Shown in pieces: positions 1 to 10,300 of a stretch of 64,000 nucleotides of DNA (position 1 is the first letter of the stretch; each line of letters opens with the position of its first letter). The stretch is from JBBDYG01 sp040901765 (lineage in GTDB: Bacteria; Planctomycetota; Planctomycetia; Pirellulales; Lacipirellulaceae). A program made the translations under genes and the position numbers. Under the pieces are notes generated by a model. That model was not told the origin of the DNA. It did not search any database and was given only the letters and a program-made list of their open reading frames with translations. Location of the stretch: assembly GCA_040901765.1 (NCBI GenBank), contig JBBDYG010000076.1, positions 47,205 through 111,204 on the forward strand, written 5' to 3'.

Positions 1-482
1 CACATCGGCACGCGATCGCCAAGCTCGCGATACATCAATCGCGCATAGTCGGCGAACCAACTCGGCGCGTCGGGGTAAGCCCACCCGCCGCGGTCTTCGA
101 GCGCCGCCGGAAGATCCCAGTGGTAGAGCGTGGCGAACGGCCGAATGTCATACCTCAGCAGCATGTCGACTAATCGGGCGTAGAAGTCGAGACCGCCAGC
201 ATTGGGTCGTCCCGTCCCCTCGGGCAATACGCGCGACCACGAGATGCTGAAGCGATAGGACTTGATTCCCAGTTCGCTCATGAGGCGGATGTCGTCGGCA
301 AATCGGCGATAGTGGTCGCACGCCACGTCGCCATGATCGCCATCGGCGATTCTTCCCGGCGTATGGGCGAAGCGGTGCCAAATGCTCGCGCCGGCCCCGT
401 CGGCCATCGGCGAACCTTCGATCTGATAGGCCGAAGTTGCCGCACCCCACACAAAGTCGCTAGGAAATGCCGGGTCGCTCAA
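1..482 (-). CDS. GH1 family beta-glucosidase, N-terminal part (cut by left window edge)
   Basis: Retaining beta-glucosidase of glycoside hydrolase family 1, which would hydrolyse beta-linked gluco-oligosaccharides in the cytoplasm. The minus-strand translation shows the family's N-terminal signature FVWGAATSAYQIEG, then GASIWHRFAHTPG, DHYRRFADDIRLMSELGIKS, YRFSISWSRVLP and TLYHWDLPAALEDRGGW. The last of these precedes the acid/base NEP motif, which lies beyond the edge. I chose a TTG start at 482 because AAAGGTGG sits five bases upstream; a GTG at 491 is in frame but has no free ribosome site. It lies about 58 bases downstream of the GH94 gene in the same direction, so the two are probably one operon. 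No signal peptide is visible. The family call is very secure; the exact substrate is not. Confidence 0.93.
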   Translation of the reverse strand, partial: MSDPAFPSDFVWGAATSAYQIEGSPMADGAGASIWHRFAHTPGRIADGDHGDVACDHYRRFADDIRLMSELGIKSYRFSISWSRVLPEGTGRPNAGGLDFYARLVDMLLRYDIRPFATLYHWDLPAALEDRGGWAYPDAPSWFADYARLMYRELGDRVPM

Positions 483-539
483 GCGAGCCACCTTTCTGGC
501 GATCGCTGAATTCTTGCGAATTCAGCTACCGATATGTCG

Positions 540-3500
540 CTAGAGGTACACGATGATAGAGTGAGCTTTCCCATCGTGCTCGATGGGAATTCTCGCCGCT
601 CCGTCCACGACAGTCGCGAGGCGGCCATCGACCGTAGCCGACGTAACGCCCGTTTCCTTGCCGGCCGGATTCTCGATCCGGATCTCGTAGCGAGTCTGAC
701 CGTCGGGCAGGCGATACCGCAGTCGGCACTGCGGCCAATCGGCCGAAATCGCCGGCTTCAGCACGATCGTTTCACCACCTTCGATAGAAAATCCAAGAAT
801 CGATTCGACCGCCACACGGAACATCCAACCGGCCGAACCGGTGTACCATGTCCAGCCACCACGGCCGACGTGAGGCGGCTCCGAGTACACATCCGCGGCC
901 ACGACATACGGCTCTGTTTGATAGATTGCAACTTGTTCGGCCGTCGACGTCCGCGTCACAGGGCTTAGCATCCGTAAGTGTTCAACGGCGCGCGTGCCGT
1001 GACCCATTCTCGCCAGTGCTCCGACCAGCCACAGCACGCCATGCGTATACTGCCCGCCGTTCTCGCGAACGCCAGGTACGTAGCCTTTGATATATCCCGG
1101 GTCGTTTGGCGTGCGATCAAATGGCGGAGCAAGCAAGCGAATGAGTCCTGCCCGATCGTCAACAAGCCGCTCTTGTGCCGCCCGCATGGCCATTTCCGCT
1201 CGCTCGCGCGGTGCTGCTCCCGAAAGCACGGACCACGCCTGTGCGATTGCGTCGATCTGGCATTCATCGCTCTCGGCCGAGCCGAGCGGTTGGCCATTGT
1301 CGTAGAACGCCCGGCGATACCAAGCGCCGTCCCAACCCGCTTCGTTCAACCCTGCCGCAAGCCTGGCGCGATGCGAGGCATACTCTTGAGTACGCTTTAG
1401 ATCACCGCGTCGTTCGCAGATCGGGAACATCTGGCCGAGAACCGTATATAGGAAAAAGCCGAGCCACACGCTTTCCCCCTGCCCCATTTTGCCCACGCGA
1501 TTCATGCCGTCGTTCCAATCGCCGCTACCGATCAGGGGCAGTCCATGCGGTCCGACGGTTAGCGCCCGATCGAGTGCGAGGCAGCAGTGCTCGTAGATCG
1601 TTGCGGAAACTCCGCTTGGTTCGCTGCGCATGCAGACTTCGTGCTGGTCATCTGCGAGTCGCTCGCCGCGAATGAACGGGACCGTTTTATCGAGCAGCGC
1701 CTCGTCGCCGGTGACTCCCACATAGGTCGCGGTCACATAGGGCAGCCAAGCGAGATCATCGGAAAATCGCGTGCGCAAACCGAGCCCGTTGTCGGCATGC
1801 CACCAGTGCATGACGTCGCCCTCGACAAACTGCTGACCGGCGTGGCGGACAATCTGCCGGCGAGTCAGATCGGGCTGATGGTAAACGAGTGCAGCGGAAT
1901 CCTGCAATTGGTCACGAAATCCAAACGCTCCCCCCGGCTGGTAGTACGCTGACCGCGCCCACATGCGGCAGGCCAGGTTTTGATAGGGTAACCAGCCGTT
2001 GACCATCAGATCGATCTGGCGATCGGGCGTCTCTACTTCGATAGCGGAGAGCGTCTTGCGCCAGAATGCGTTGACTTGCTCCAATGCGTGTTGCACTTGG
2101 CCGGGTCGGCGAAACTTACCGATCAATTTGGCCGCCGCGTCGTGATCGGTCGTCTCGCCGAGCAGAATGGTGAACTCGATCGTCTCGCCGGCTGCTACCC
2201 GAAACGGTATTCGCCACGCTGCACAGGCATCGAGTCCACTTCCCGTTCGGTTGTCGAGTTGCCGCGGCTCGGCAACCGCCGCCGGCGATGCGATCTCACC
2301 AAACCGACCGAGGAATGATTCGCGCGCACTGGTATGAGTAATGTCGGTTGTGGTCGCGGAGTCGGCCACGACGGCGGAGAACGCCACGCTATCGGAATAG
2401 ACATCGCGCGCAAAATTACATGCCAAAATTGCCGCAAGGTTGTGATCGTACGTCGTGTCGATGGGATCCAAGTCCACGGGCGTGCAACGAAGCCCCCACT
2501 GGAGATACGAAAACACGGAAAGTCGCCGGGATAAACTGCTGCGATTCTCAATTTGGACGCGGACGAGCTTCACCGGATCGTCCGGTGCCATGAAAATGGT
2601 GACTTCTTGCGCAAGTCCAAAGCTCGTGTGATGAAAACGTGTATAGCCGAACCCATGCCGGACTTCGTACCGGGCCGGTGCAGGAGTTGGACCGGGCATA
2701 GGCGACCAAAAGCCACCCGTCTCTTCGTCGCGGATCCAAAGCGCCTCGGCATGGGGGTCGCATACCGGGTCATTGTTCCAGGCCGAAAGCCGATTGTGGC
2801 GGCTGTTGCCAGCCCAGGTGTAACCGGCCCCCCGCTCGGTCACCAGGCACCCTGCCTGTTCGTTGGCAATCACGTTCACCCAAGGTTGCGGCGGCAAGCC
2901 CAGCCGTCCGTCGGCGTCAGGCTCAATCCGGATGACGTACTCACGACCGTCGGCGGAGAAACCGCCATACGAATTTTCAAATTGAAGGGCCTCCCGGCTT
3001 AGTTGCGGCACTTCGACTTCCGTCTCTACCGCCGCTTCAGGTTGACAGCGTCCGTTCGACACTCCTTCGTGCAGCCGCATCGTCGGCGGGTCATGCGACG
3101 GGTGGGCAATCCATCGCTGAGCATTGCCATTCAACGCTGAAGTGGTTGCCGGAGCATTAAAAAAAATCTGTGCCGCCGGCAAATCATGAAACGCGGCCAT
3201 CTGGTTTTCGAGTTCTCGGCGGCTCGCCGAAGCTCCCAGTACAAAAACCACTTCGCGCGTTTCCCCGGGTGCAAGCCAAACGGTAGTCCGCAGACTGCCA
3301 ATGGGGTCGAGCACCGGACCTTGGTCGCCGGCTAGTTTCGCGCCGCGATCGAGGGCACGAGGATGCGAAAGACTTCGACCACGGCCGATAAATGCCTTGC
3401 GATTGGTCTCGAACTGCAGATCGTGGCCGATGGAATCGAGGTCGGCCAGTAACCGGTGAAATCCCCATCGCTCCAAATCAACGGAGCTGCGCGGCCGCCG

Positions 3501-4058
3501 GCGAGCAAAGATTGCATTTGCATCGCGACAAAACTCGGTCTCCACGAAGAGTTTCGAGAACGTCGGATGATTCGCGTCGGCCTCCCGAGTTGCTAACACG
3601 AATTCGACGTAGCTGGTAATCTCGATCTTTCTTGGGCGTTGACCTCCATTCGTGAGCCGGCATCGGCGCAACTCGCAGTCCTGGTCAGGTGCCACACCAA
3701 CCGTAAGTCGGCATTCAATCTCACGGTCGGTCCGAACGATCTCGGCCCCGGAACTCGAGAATTGAAATTCATAGACGTCGGGCAGAACGCGAGTCGGCTG
3801 ATAACCGGCCGACCAGAACGATCCGTCCTCCAGATCGCGCAAATAGATAAAAAAGCCGTCGGCATCGCAGGTCGGATCGGGCATCCAGCGCGAAACGGCC
3901 AAGCCCTCCCACTCCGAGACACCGCCGCCCGCCGCAGTAAGCTGGACGCTGTAGCGGCCATTGGTGAGCCGAGTGCTCTGGGTGGGCAGGCCGAAGACCT
4001 GGCCGACTTTCCCCGCGTCCCTTGCCGCAGCGCGATGCTTTTGACGCAGTCGTTCCAT
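540..4058 (-). CDS. GH94 glycoside phosphorylase (NdvB-like / 1,2-beta-oligoglucan phosphorylase type)
   Basis: Large inverting glycoside phosphorylase (about 1172 aa) that would split a beta-glucan by phosphorolysis to give glucose 1-phosphate. The order is: an N-terminal beta-sandwich-like part (about residues 20-330), a second sandwich starting at NSYGGFSADGREYVI (about 370-650), then an (alpha/alpha)6 barrel with ACRMWARSAYYQPGGAFGFR and GSGDWNDGMN. The second Asp of the latter motif (about residue 850) fits the GH94 catalytic acid. The duplicated front half and the length resemble the phosphorylase part of cyclic beta-1,2-glucan synthases and stand-alone 1,2-beta-oligoglucan phosphorylases rather than shorter cellobiose phosphorylases. 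That substrate is an inference. I chose the ATG at 4058; the 17 codons upstream do not look coding. There is no signal peptide. It is probably co-transcribed with the GH1 gene. Confidence 0.85.
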   Translation of the reverse strand: MERLRQKHRAAARDAGKVGQVFGLPTQSTRLTNGRYSVQLTAAGGGVSEWEGLAVSRWMPDPTCDADGFFIYLRDLEDGSFWSAGYQPTRVLPDVYEFQFSSSGAEIVRTDREIECRLTVGVAPDQDCELRRCRLTNGGQRPRKIEITSYVEFVLATREADANHPTFSKLFVETEFCRDANAIFARRRPRSSVDLERWGFHRLLADLDSIGHDLQFETNRKAFIGRGRSLSHPRALDRGAKLAGDQGPVLDPIGSLRTTVWLAPGETREVVFVLGASASRRELENQMAAFHDLPAAQIFFNAPATTSALNGNAQRWIAHPSHDPPTMRLHEGVSNGRCQPEAAVETEVEVPQLSREALQFENSYGGFSADGREYVIRIEPDADGRLGLPPQPWVNVIANEQAGCLVTERGAGYTWAGNSRHNRLSAWNNDPVCDPHAEALWIRDEETGGFWSPMPGPTPAPARYEVRHGFGYTRFHHTSFGLAQEVTIFMAPDDPVKLVRVQIENRSSLSRRLSVFSYLQWGLRCTPVDLDPIDTTYDHNLAAILACNFARDVYSDSVAFSAVVADSATTTDITHTSARESFLGRFGEIASPAAVAEPRQLDNRTGSGLDACAAWRIPFRVAAGETIEFTILLGETTDHDAAAKLIGKFRRPGQVQHALEQVNAFWRKTLSAIEVETPDRQIDLMVNGWLPYQNLACRMWARSAYYQPGGAFGFRDQLQDSAALVYHQPDLTRRQIVRHAGQQFVEGDVMHWWHADNGLGLRTRFSDDLAWLPYVTATYVGVTGDEALLDKTVPFIRGERLADDQHEVCMRSEPSGVSATIYEHCCLALDRALTVGPHGLPLIGSGDWNDGMNRVGKMGQGESVWLGFFLYTVLGQMFPICERRGDLKRTQEYASHRARLAAGLNEAGWDGAWYRRAFYDNGQPLGSAESDECQIDAIAQAWSVLSGAAPRERAEMAMRAAQERLVDDRAGLIRLLAPPFDRTPNDPGYIKGYVPGVRENGGQYTHGVLWLVGALARMGHGTRAVEHLRMLSPVTRTSTAEQVAIYQTEPYVVAADVYSEPPHVGRGGWTWYTGSAGWMFRVAVESILGFSIEGGETIVLKPAISADWPQCRLRYRLPDGQTRYEIRIENPAGKETGVTSATVDGRLATVVDGAARIPIEHDGKAHSIIVYL

Positions 4059-4102
4059 AAGGTCAGTTGGCCACAAAAAACAAGAATAGGGGAAAAATGT
4101 GA

Positions 4103-4120
4103 ACAGCAAGCGCTTTCAGT
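4103..4120. promoter_or_regulatory. LacI-family operator-like palindrome
   Basis: A dyad with the core AAGCGCTT at 4108-4115 and further matching outer bases (G/C at 4106/4117, C/G at 4104/4119, A/T at 4103/4120). A central CG inside an A/T-flanked palindrome is the usual form of LacI-family operators. It lies in the 154-base gap between the divergent GH94 gene and the sugar transporter, and a LacI-family gene is 2 kb away. It could serve both promoters. Binding is inferred. Confidence 0.6.
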
Positions 4121-4212
4121 CGCCTCGCTTCAGTGTAATATGCGGCTTCAGGGAAGGGGAGTACTGAAACAGAAATCTGGGTTTCAAGCCAGCAGCCGAG
4201 GATGATCGAAAC

Positions 4213-6003
4213 ATGGCCGTTCCTCCGCGCCACGTAACTGAACCTGTGCGACGTGTTCCGTGGAATCAACTGATCGCCTACGGCATGGGTGGGGTGATCC
4301 CGATCGCCCTGTTTAATATCGCCCCGCGTCTGATGCAGTTGCTCGGCAATATCTCGCTAGGATTGAACCCCCTTTGGTTGGGCGTGATCCTGTTCGTCCC
4401 TAAGCTTTGGGACGCCGTCTCCGATCCGATCATTGGACACTTGTCTGACAACACCCGCTCTCGTTGGGGCCGCCGGCGCCCTTACATACTTGTTGGCGGC
4501 ATCGCGGTCGCGGTGACCTTTGTTGCCATGTGGTGGGTTCCCCGCGGCCAGTTCATCCGAACAATCTTCCCGAGTGAGTCTGCCTATGCCTGGTTTCAAT
4601 GCGTGTTCATCTTAGGAGGAGTGCTCCTGTTCTTCACCGCGACGTCGATCTTTGAAATTAGCCACGGCGCGCTCGGACTGGAAATGTCGGAAGACTACCA
4701 CGACCGCACCCGATTGTTCAGCGCCAAGAGTTTTTTCGGCAACCTGTTTGCCATGGGGACGCCCTGGCTGCTCGCACTGGCAGTCTTGTTGCAAGGATCG
4801 AGCGGAGATTTGATCGATGGCATGCGATACGCCTCGATGCTGGTGGCCATCATCTTAACTCCATTAGTCATCTGGTGGTTCGTCACGCTAAAGGAACCAA
4901 GTCTGACCCCGGTCGAATCACGCAAGAAATCGACATTCTGGCACGACATGCGGATTACGCTTCGGAACAAAACATTTCTTATCCTCACAGCAATTATCTT
5001 TACCTTGGCAATCGGCTTCAATTTCGTCTCGCTCTTTGGCGATTACATTAAGATTTTCTATCTCTACGGCGGCGATGTCAGTGCCGCGGGCAAGCTCCTC
5101 GGTTGGGACGGCACCGTTTGGGCCGTCACGGCGCTCGTGGCCGTCTTTCCCCTCAATTGGATCAGCCGGCGCGTTGGAAAAAGGAACACCTTGATACTTG
5201 CCATCCTGCTGATGTGTGCCGCTCAGGTTTCCAAAATCGTCTGCTACAATCCTGAGCTTCCCTACCTGGTACTCATTCCCACAATGCTGCTGTCCGCGGG
5301 AATGTTAATGTTCTTTACCCTCGCCTCATCCATGGTCGGCGACGTGTGCGACGAAGATGAATTGAAGCGAAATGCACGTTCCGAAGGCACATACTACGCG
5401 GTGTTCTGGTGGTTTATCCAAATGGGCACGGCAGTGGCCAGCTTTGTTTCGGGTGCACTGTTGGTATACACGACCTTCGACCAAAAACAAAATGTGATGG
5501 TCGACTCCCTCACGAGAAGCATGGCGACGCTTAGGATCGACGCGGAGCAGTGGCAAACTCAAGATTCGGCCGTGAATGCTGCGGCGCGTGCCGCAGCAGC
5601 CTCATCGCATTTTGACGACTTTCTCGCGGACGCAACAAAATTGCACGCGCACCTCCGCGCGCGAAGCGAGGCGTATCCTAGCCAAGCCGAGCACTTACAA
5701 CATCTACTCGATCAGCTTGCCTTACTTCGTTCGACGGCGGAAGCGCATCAAGCAAACCTCGTGTTTTTGGTTAACGCCCCGACAGAACTCATGGAGGAAA
5801 CGGATGTAGTTTTGCAGCGGGCAACCCAACTGAAGCGTCAGTCGCCCCAAACTCTCTTCCGCCTGCGTGTCGTTGAGATCGGCGTGCCGCTGCTGCTAAG
5901 CATCATTTCCATCGTGCTCACGCTTCGCTACCCGCTTACCGAAGCACGCTGTTATGAAATTGAACAAGCGCTGCGAAAGCGCCGGGCGGAACAAGCGGTC
6001 TAA
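4213..6003 (+). CDS. GPH-family (MelB-like) sugar:cation symporter with a long insertion
   Basis: Inner-membrane sugar symporter of the glycoside-pentoside-hexuronide family within the major facilitator superfamily. The signature DAVSDPIIGHLSDNTRSRWG followed by RRRPYI is the family's loop 2-3 motif, and about 12 membrane segments can be traced. It would import the glycoside used by the divergent GH94 and GH1 enzymes. Oddly, about 120 residues (roughly 423-545), Ala/Gln/His-rich and helical in appearance, separate the eleventh segment from the last (VVEIGVPLLLSIISIVLTLR). Typical members have about 450-500 residues against 596 here. GAGGA at 4198-4202 lies about ten bases before the ATG. The gene ends 26 bases from the convergent LacI gene. 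Confidence 0.88.
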   Translation: MAVPPRHVTEPVRRVPWNQLIAYGMGGVIPIALFNIAPRLMQLLGNISLGLNPLWLGVILFVPKLWDAVSDPIIGHLSDNTRSRWGRRRPYILVGGIAVAVTFVAMWWVPRGQFIRTIFPSESAYAWFQCVFILGGVLLFFTATSIFEISHGALGLEMSEDYHDRTRLFSAKSFFGNLFAMGTPWLLALAVLLQGSSGDLIDGMRYASMLVAIILTPLVIWWFVTLKEPSLTPVESRKKSTFWHDMRITLRNKTFLILTAIIFTLAIGFNFVSLFGDYIKIFYLYGGDVSAAGKLLGWDGTVWAVTALVAVFPLNWISRRVGKRNTLILAILLMCAAQVSKIVCYNPELPYLVLIPTMLLSAGMLMFFTLASSMVGDVCDEDELKRNARSEGTYYAVFWWFIQMGTAVASFVSGALLVYTTFDQKQNVMVDSLTRSMATLRIDAEQWQTQDSAVNAAARAAAASSHFDDFLADATKLHAHLRARSEAYPSQAEHLQHLLDQLALLRSTAEAHQANLVFLVNAPTELMEETDVVLQRATQLKRQSPQTLFRLRVVEIGVPLLLSIISIVLTLRYPLTEARCYEIEQALRKRRAEQAV

Positions 6004-6028
6004 AGTGCAATGAGGTCGGGGTTAGTGG

Positions 6029-7045
6029 CTATTGCCGGGCGGCACCGCAAGAATCTCGGACTACGAGTTCGGCCGATAGCGAGACGGTCGTCGGCTCATT
6101 TTCCGGCTCGGCGATTCTCTGGCACAGCAGTCCGATGGCCGTCGCGCCCATACTCGACATGGGAACCCGCACGGTAGTCAGCAGGGGCTTGGTCATTTGG
6201 GCGACTCGCGTGTCGTCGAAGCCGACCACACCCAGGTCCGTGGGAACCGACATGCCCTTGGCGATCGCGGCGGCGATGACTCCCGCTGCCATTTCATCAT
6301 TCGCCGCAAACACGCACGTTTCCGCCCCGAGCCAATCGCTAACTTTGCTTTCGGCCAGGCGGTAGGCCGATTCGTAGGTGTAATCCAAATAATAAACGTC
6401 GTCCTCGCTAAGATCTCGGCTGACGGCCCGAAGCTCATCGCGGCAAGCACTATATCGGGCCTGCGTGTCGATGTTCGTCTGCCGACCGCCCACAAAGATC
6501 ACCCGGCGCACATGACACTCTTGCAAAAGATGCCGCATCATGGCGAGCGCCCCTCGACGTTGATTGATGACGACGGTGTCGTGTACCACGCCCTCGATCT
6601 CGCCGTCGAGAACCACGATGGGAAGCTGTAACTCCGCGAGCGCCGGACCGATGCCGGAGACCATGGTGTCGGAAACCATCACCGCCAGCCCGTCTAGCAA
6701 GGCCCGCTGCCCGAGTGCCGCCAACCAGCGTTGCGTATCATCGCCCGGCAAGGCCGACGACAGCAACAGATTGGTGCCCATCTCCCGTGCCTGGAGGTTC
6801 GCACCCCGGATTATTTCCGAATAGAACTCGCCGTGCAGGTCGGGCAACACGAGTCCAATGATGCCGCTCTTACGGAGCATGAGTCCGCGGGCAAACGCAT
6901 TCGGACGGTACTTCAGTTCGCGGATCGCTTCGTCGACTCGCTCGCGGGTTTTCGCGTTGACGAGCTCTCGGCGGTTGATCACCCGCGAAACAGTGCTGAT
7001 TGACACATTGGCGCGTTTGGCAACGTCTTCTATGGAAGCGGGCAT
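6029..7045 (-). CDS. LacI-family transcriptional regulator
   Basis: Sugar-responsive DNA-binding repressor of 338 aa, the normal length for the family. The N-terminus carries the helix-turn-helix IEDVAKRANVSISTVSRVIN (residues 5-24) and the hinge region RPNAFARGLMLRKSGIIGLV. A periplasmic-binding-protein-like effector domain follows (about 60-330), with VFAANDEMAAGVIAAA and LGVVGFDDTRVAQM. AGGAGA lies upstream of the ATG at 7045. It is convergent with the GPH transporter. The palindrome at 4103-4120 is its likely target, which would make it the local regulator of the GH94-GH1 and transporter genes. The effector is unknown. Confidence 0.95.
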   Translation of the reverse strand: MPASIEDVAKRANVSISTVSRVINRRELVNAKTRERVDEAIRELKYRPNAFARGLMLRKSGIIGLVLPDLHGEFYSEIIRGANLQAREMGTNLLLSSALPGDDTQRWLAALGQRALLDGLAVMVSDTMVSGIGPALAELQLPIVVLDGEIEGVVHDTVVINQRRGALAMMRHLLQECHVRRVIFVGGRQTNIDTQARYSACRDELRAVSRDLSEDDVYYLDYTYESAYRLAESKVSDWLGAETCVFAANDEMAAGVIAAAIAKGMSVPTDLGVVGFDDTRVAQMTKPLLTTVRVPMSSMGATAIGLLCQRIAEPENEPTTVSLSAELVVRDSCGAARQ

Positions 7046-7329
7046 GTCGATAACTTTCTCCTAGCGGCGTCTTCCGCCGCGATCCGTCAAATTGTACCTT
7101 AATTGCCATCACGGGTGCTAGAACTTTCAAGGTTTCATCCATGGGCGATTCGGACGCCAGTTATAAGACTTCATGGTCGTATTTGAGCCGCAGTTAGATC
7201 CTTCGCGAGAAGATTAAGCGACAGATCTCAACATCGAAATCGGAAATCCCAGGTTACAATAGAAATCTATCGCTCACCTCGCTCGATAGGTTCAACCGAC
7301 GAGCCACTCCGCCAACAGAAGACCCTTCC

Positions 7330-10300
7330 ATGCTTCTCCGGCCCGCAGGCTTCCAGTGTCTGGTCTACCTGGTTTGTGCAAGCGCCGCGATGGCCGACGG
7401 GAACCGGCTCGGCTATCTCGATACCGTCGATCCATACTATGTATCGCGCGATTTTGCGCGACTTACCACGCCGCAGTGGGCCGATCCGCCGGCACCCGAA
7501 TCGGACGACCCCCAACCGCGTGCCACGGACGCCGTCGTCGTCCTGGCAATCGACGACATGCGCGGGTACGAGAAGTGGGAAGAGTTTCTGCGGCCCACGC
7601 TCGATCGGCTCAAGCGGATCGACGGCCGTGCGCCGGTCAGCATCATGACCAACCAGATCGAACCCTTCGAGCCGCATTTGCAGACGTGGCTCGACGAAGG
7701 ACTCAGCCTCGAAGTTCACACCCTCGATCATCCGTGCCCGCTATTGAAGGACCACGATTTTCCGAAAGCCCTTGCGACCTACGATCGCTGCGTCGATCTG
7801 CTCGCGCGGGTGCCGAACAGCCGCCCGGTGGCGTTTCGCATGCCGTGTTGCGATTCGCTAAATACCTTTAGCCCCCGGTTTGTCACCGAAATATTTAACG
7901 GCCGGACCGAAGCGGGGAATTTCTTGCGCGTCGATTCGTCGGTGTTTCAGGTGTTCAGCGTCAACGATCCCGTGTTGCCGCGTGAACTGGTCTGGGACGA
8001 AGCGGGGCGCCAGCGCTTTCGCAAGTACCTTCCCTTTCCGTCATTCGTGAACACGATCGAGGACTATCCCTATCCGTACGTGATTGGCGGGCGGATGTGG
8101 GAATTCCCCTGCATGGTCCCCAGCGATTGGGAGGCCCAGAACCTGAATCATCCGAACCACCCGGCGACGGTCCGCGACTGGCAGGCGGCGCTCGATGCCA
8201 CGGTGATTAAACAGGGCGTGTTCAACCTGGTATTTCACCCGCACGGGTGGATCCGAGCCGAACAGGTCAATCAGCTCATCGACCATGCCGTGAAAACTTA
8301 CGGCAAGCGTGTGGTGTTTCTCACGTTCCGCGAAGCCCACGAGCGCCTGACGGCGAACCTGCTGGCGGGGCACCCGCTCCGCGCCGACGACGGCGGCGAC
8401 AACGGCGTAAGGCTGCTGGAGCTCAACGGTGACGGTTATCTCGACGTGTTGATCGGCAACGACCAGGTGCAGTTCACCCGCATCTGGCAACCCACGCAGC
8501 GTCGGTGGTTGGAGACACCGCTGCCGGTGAAGTTCGTATCGATGAAGGATGGCTCGCGGCGCGTGGCCGGCGCGCGATTCGGCATTGTCAACTCACCCAC
8601 CGGCCCCGCGGTGACACTTTTTGTAGCGGACGAACATGTCCGCGATGCCTGGCAATTCAACGGCGCGAAGTGGCGACATACCCCGCAGCTTCTCAACGGA
8701 TTGACGGTCGATGGTGAAACGCTGCAAATCAGCCAGCAAGGACGCGACCGCGGCGTGCGCCTGGTTGACCTGGACGGCGATGGCAGTTGCGAACTGCTGG
8801 TAGCCAACGACCGCACGCGGGCCGCGTTTCGCTGGTCGACTGACCAGAGTCGATGGGAACCGTTGCCGTTTGCCCCGCCGGAACCTGCTGCGTTTGTCGA
8901 TGCCGATGGCCACGATCGAGGCCTGCGACTGGTGGATGTCGATGACGACGCCCGGCTCGACGTGATGTATTCAAACGAAGCGCACGAGGGGCTTTGGCTG
9001 TACGACTCACTCGTAGAAGGCTGGGCGACGCGCGTCGTCGATCAACCGCGCGGCGGAAAGACCGTAATCCCGATGATCGCCCGAGGCGCGACGAACAACG
9101 GCGCCTGGTTTCATTCGCGCGGCCTGTGGGTGCAGAACGAAGACACGGCAGACATGCCCGATCTGGTCGATCGCCGCTCGTTTAACGAGCTGCTTGGCAA
9201 CATTTCCCGTCCAGCGCGACCAGCTTCCGTTGCGGAGCAAACGATGAAAGTTCGCCCGGGGTTTCAGGTCGAGCTGGTCGCCGCCGAACCGTTGGTGGCC
9301 GACCCCGTGGCATTCGATTTCGGTCCCGATGGCCGCCTGTGGGTGGCCGAGATGGGCGACTATCCCGACGGCGCGGATGGCCACGGTAAGCCGGGCAGTC
9401 GCGTTCGCGTGTTGGACGACAGCGATGGCGATGGCCGGCTCGACCGTGCGACGGTGTTTCTCGACGGCCTCTCGCACGCCAACAGCGTGCTCGCGTGGCG
9501 CGACGGTGCGATCATCTGCACTCCGCCGGAGATCATCTACGCGGAGGATACCGACGGCGACGGCCGGGCCGACGTGCGGCGCACGCTGTACGACGGCTTC
9601 GGCACATGGAATCCCCAGCACATGGCCAACGGCCTCAAGCGCGGGCTAGACAATTGGATTTACTGTTGCCACGGCGACAGCGAAGCGGTGCGCTCGGTAA
9701 AGACGGGCGAGGTCGTCAACATCGCCGGCAAGGACTTCCGCATTCGCCCCGACGAAGGCCTCATCGAACCGCTCTCCGGTTTCTGCCAGTTCATCCGCAA
9801 CCGCAACGACTGGGGCGATTGGTTTGGCAACGTGAACAACAACCCGATGTGGCAGTACGCGATCGAAGACCGCTACCTGCAACGCAACCCCCACGTCCGC
9901 GTACCCAAAGTTCGGCCGGACGTGCCCGAGGTGCCAGGTTCGGCGCGGGTGTACCCCGCCAGCCGGACTCTACAGCGTTTCAACGACCTGCACACGGCGG
10001 ACTGTTTCACATCGGCTTGTTGCGCGATGATCTACCGCGACACGCTGTTCGGGCCGGCGTTTGAGGGCAACAGCTTTGTGAGTGAACCGGTCCATAACCT
10101 GGTGCATCGCGAGGTGGTCCGTCGCGAAGGTGTAAGGTACCGCAGCCGCCGTGCTGAGGACGAACAGACGAGCGAGTTTCTGGCTTCGACCGACAACTGG
10201 TCGCGCCCGGCGATGATCGACACCGGTCCCGACGGCGCGCTGTGGATCGCCGACATGTATCGGCGGGTGATCGAGCATACCGAGTGGATCCCCGATAGCT

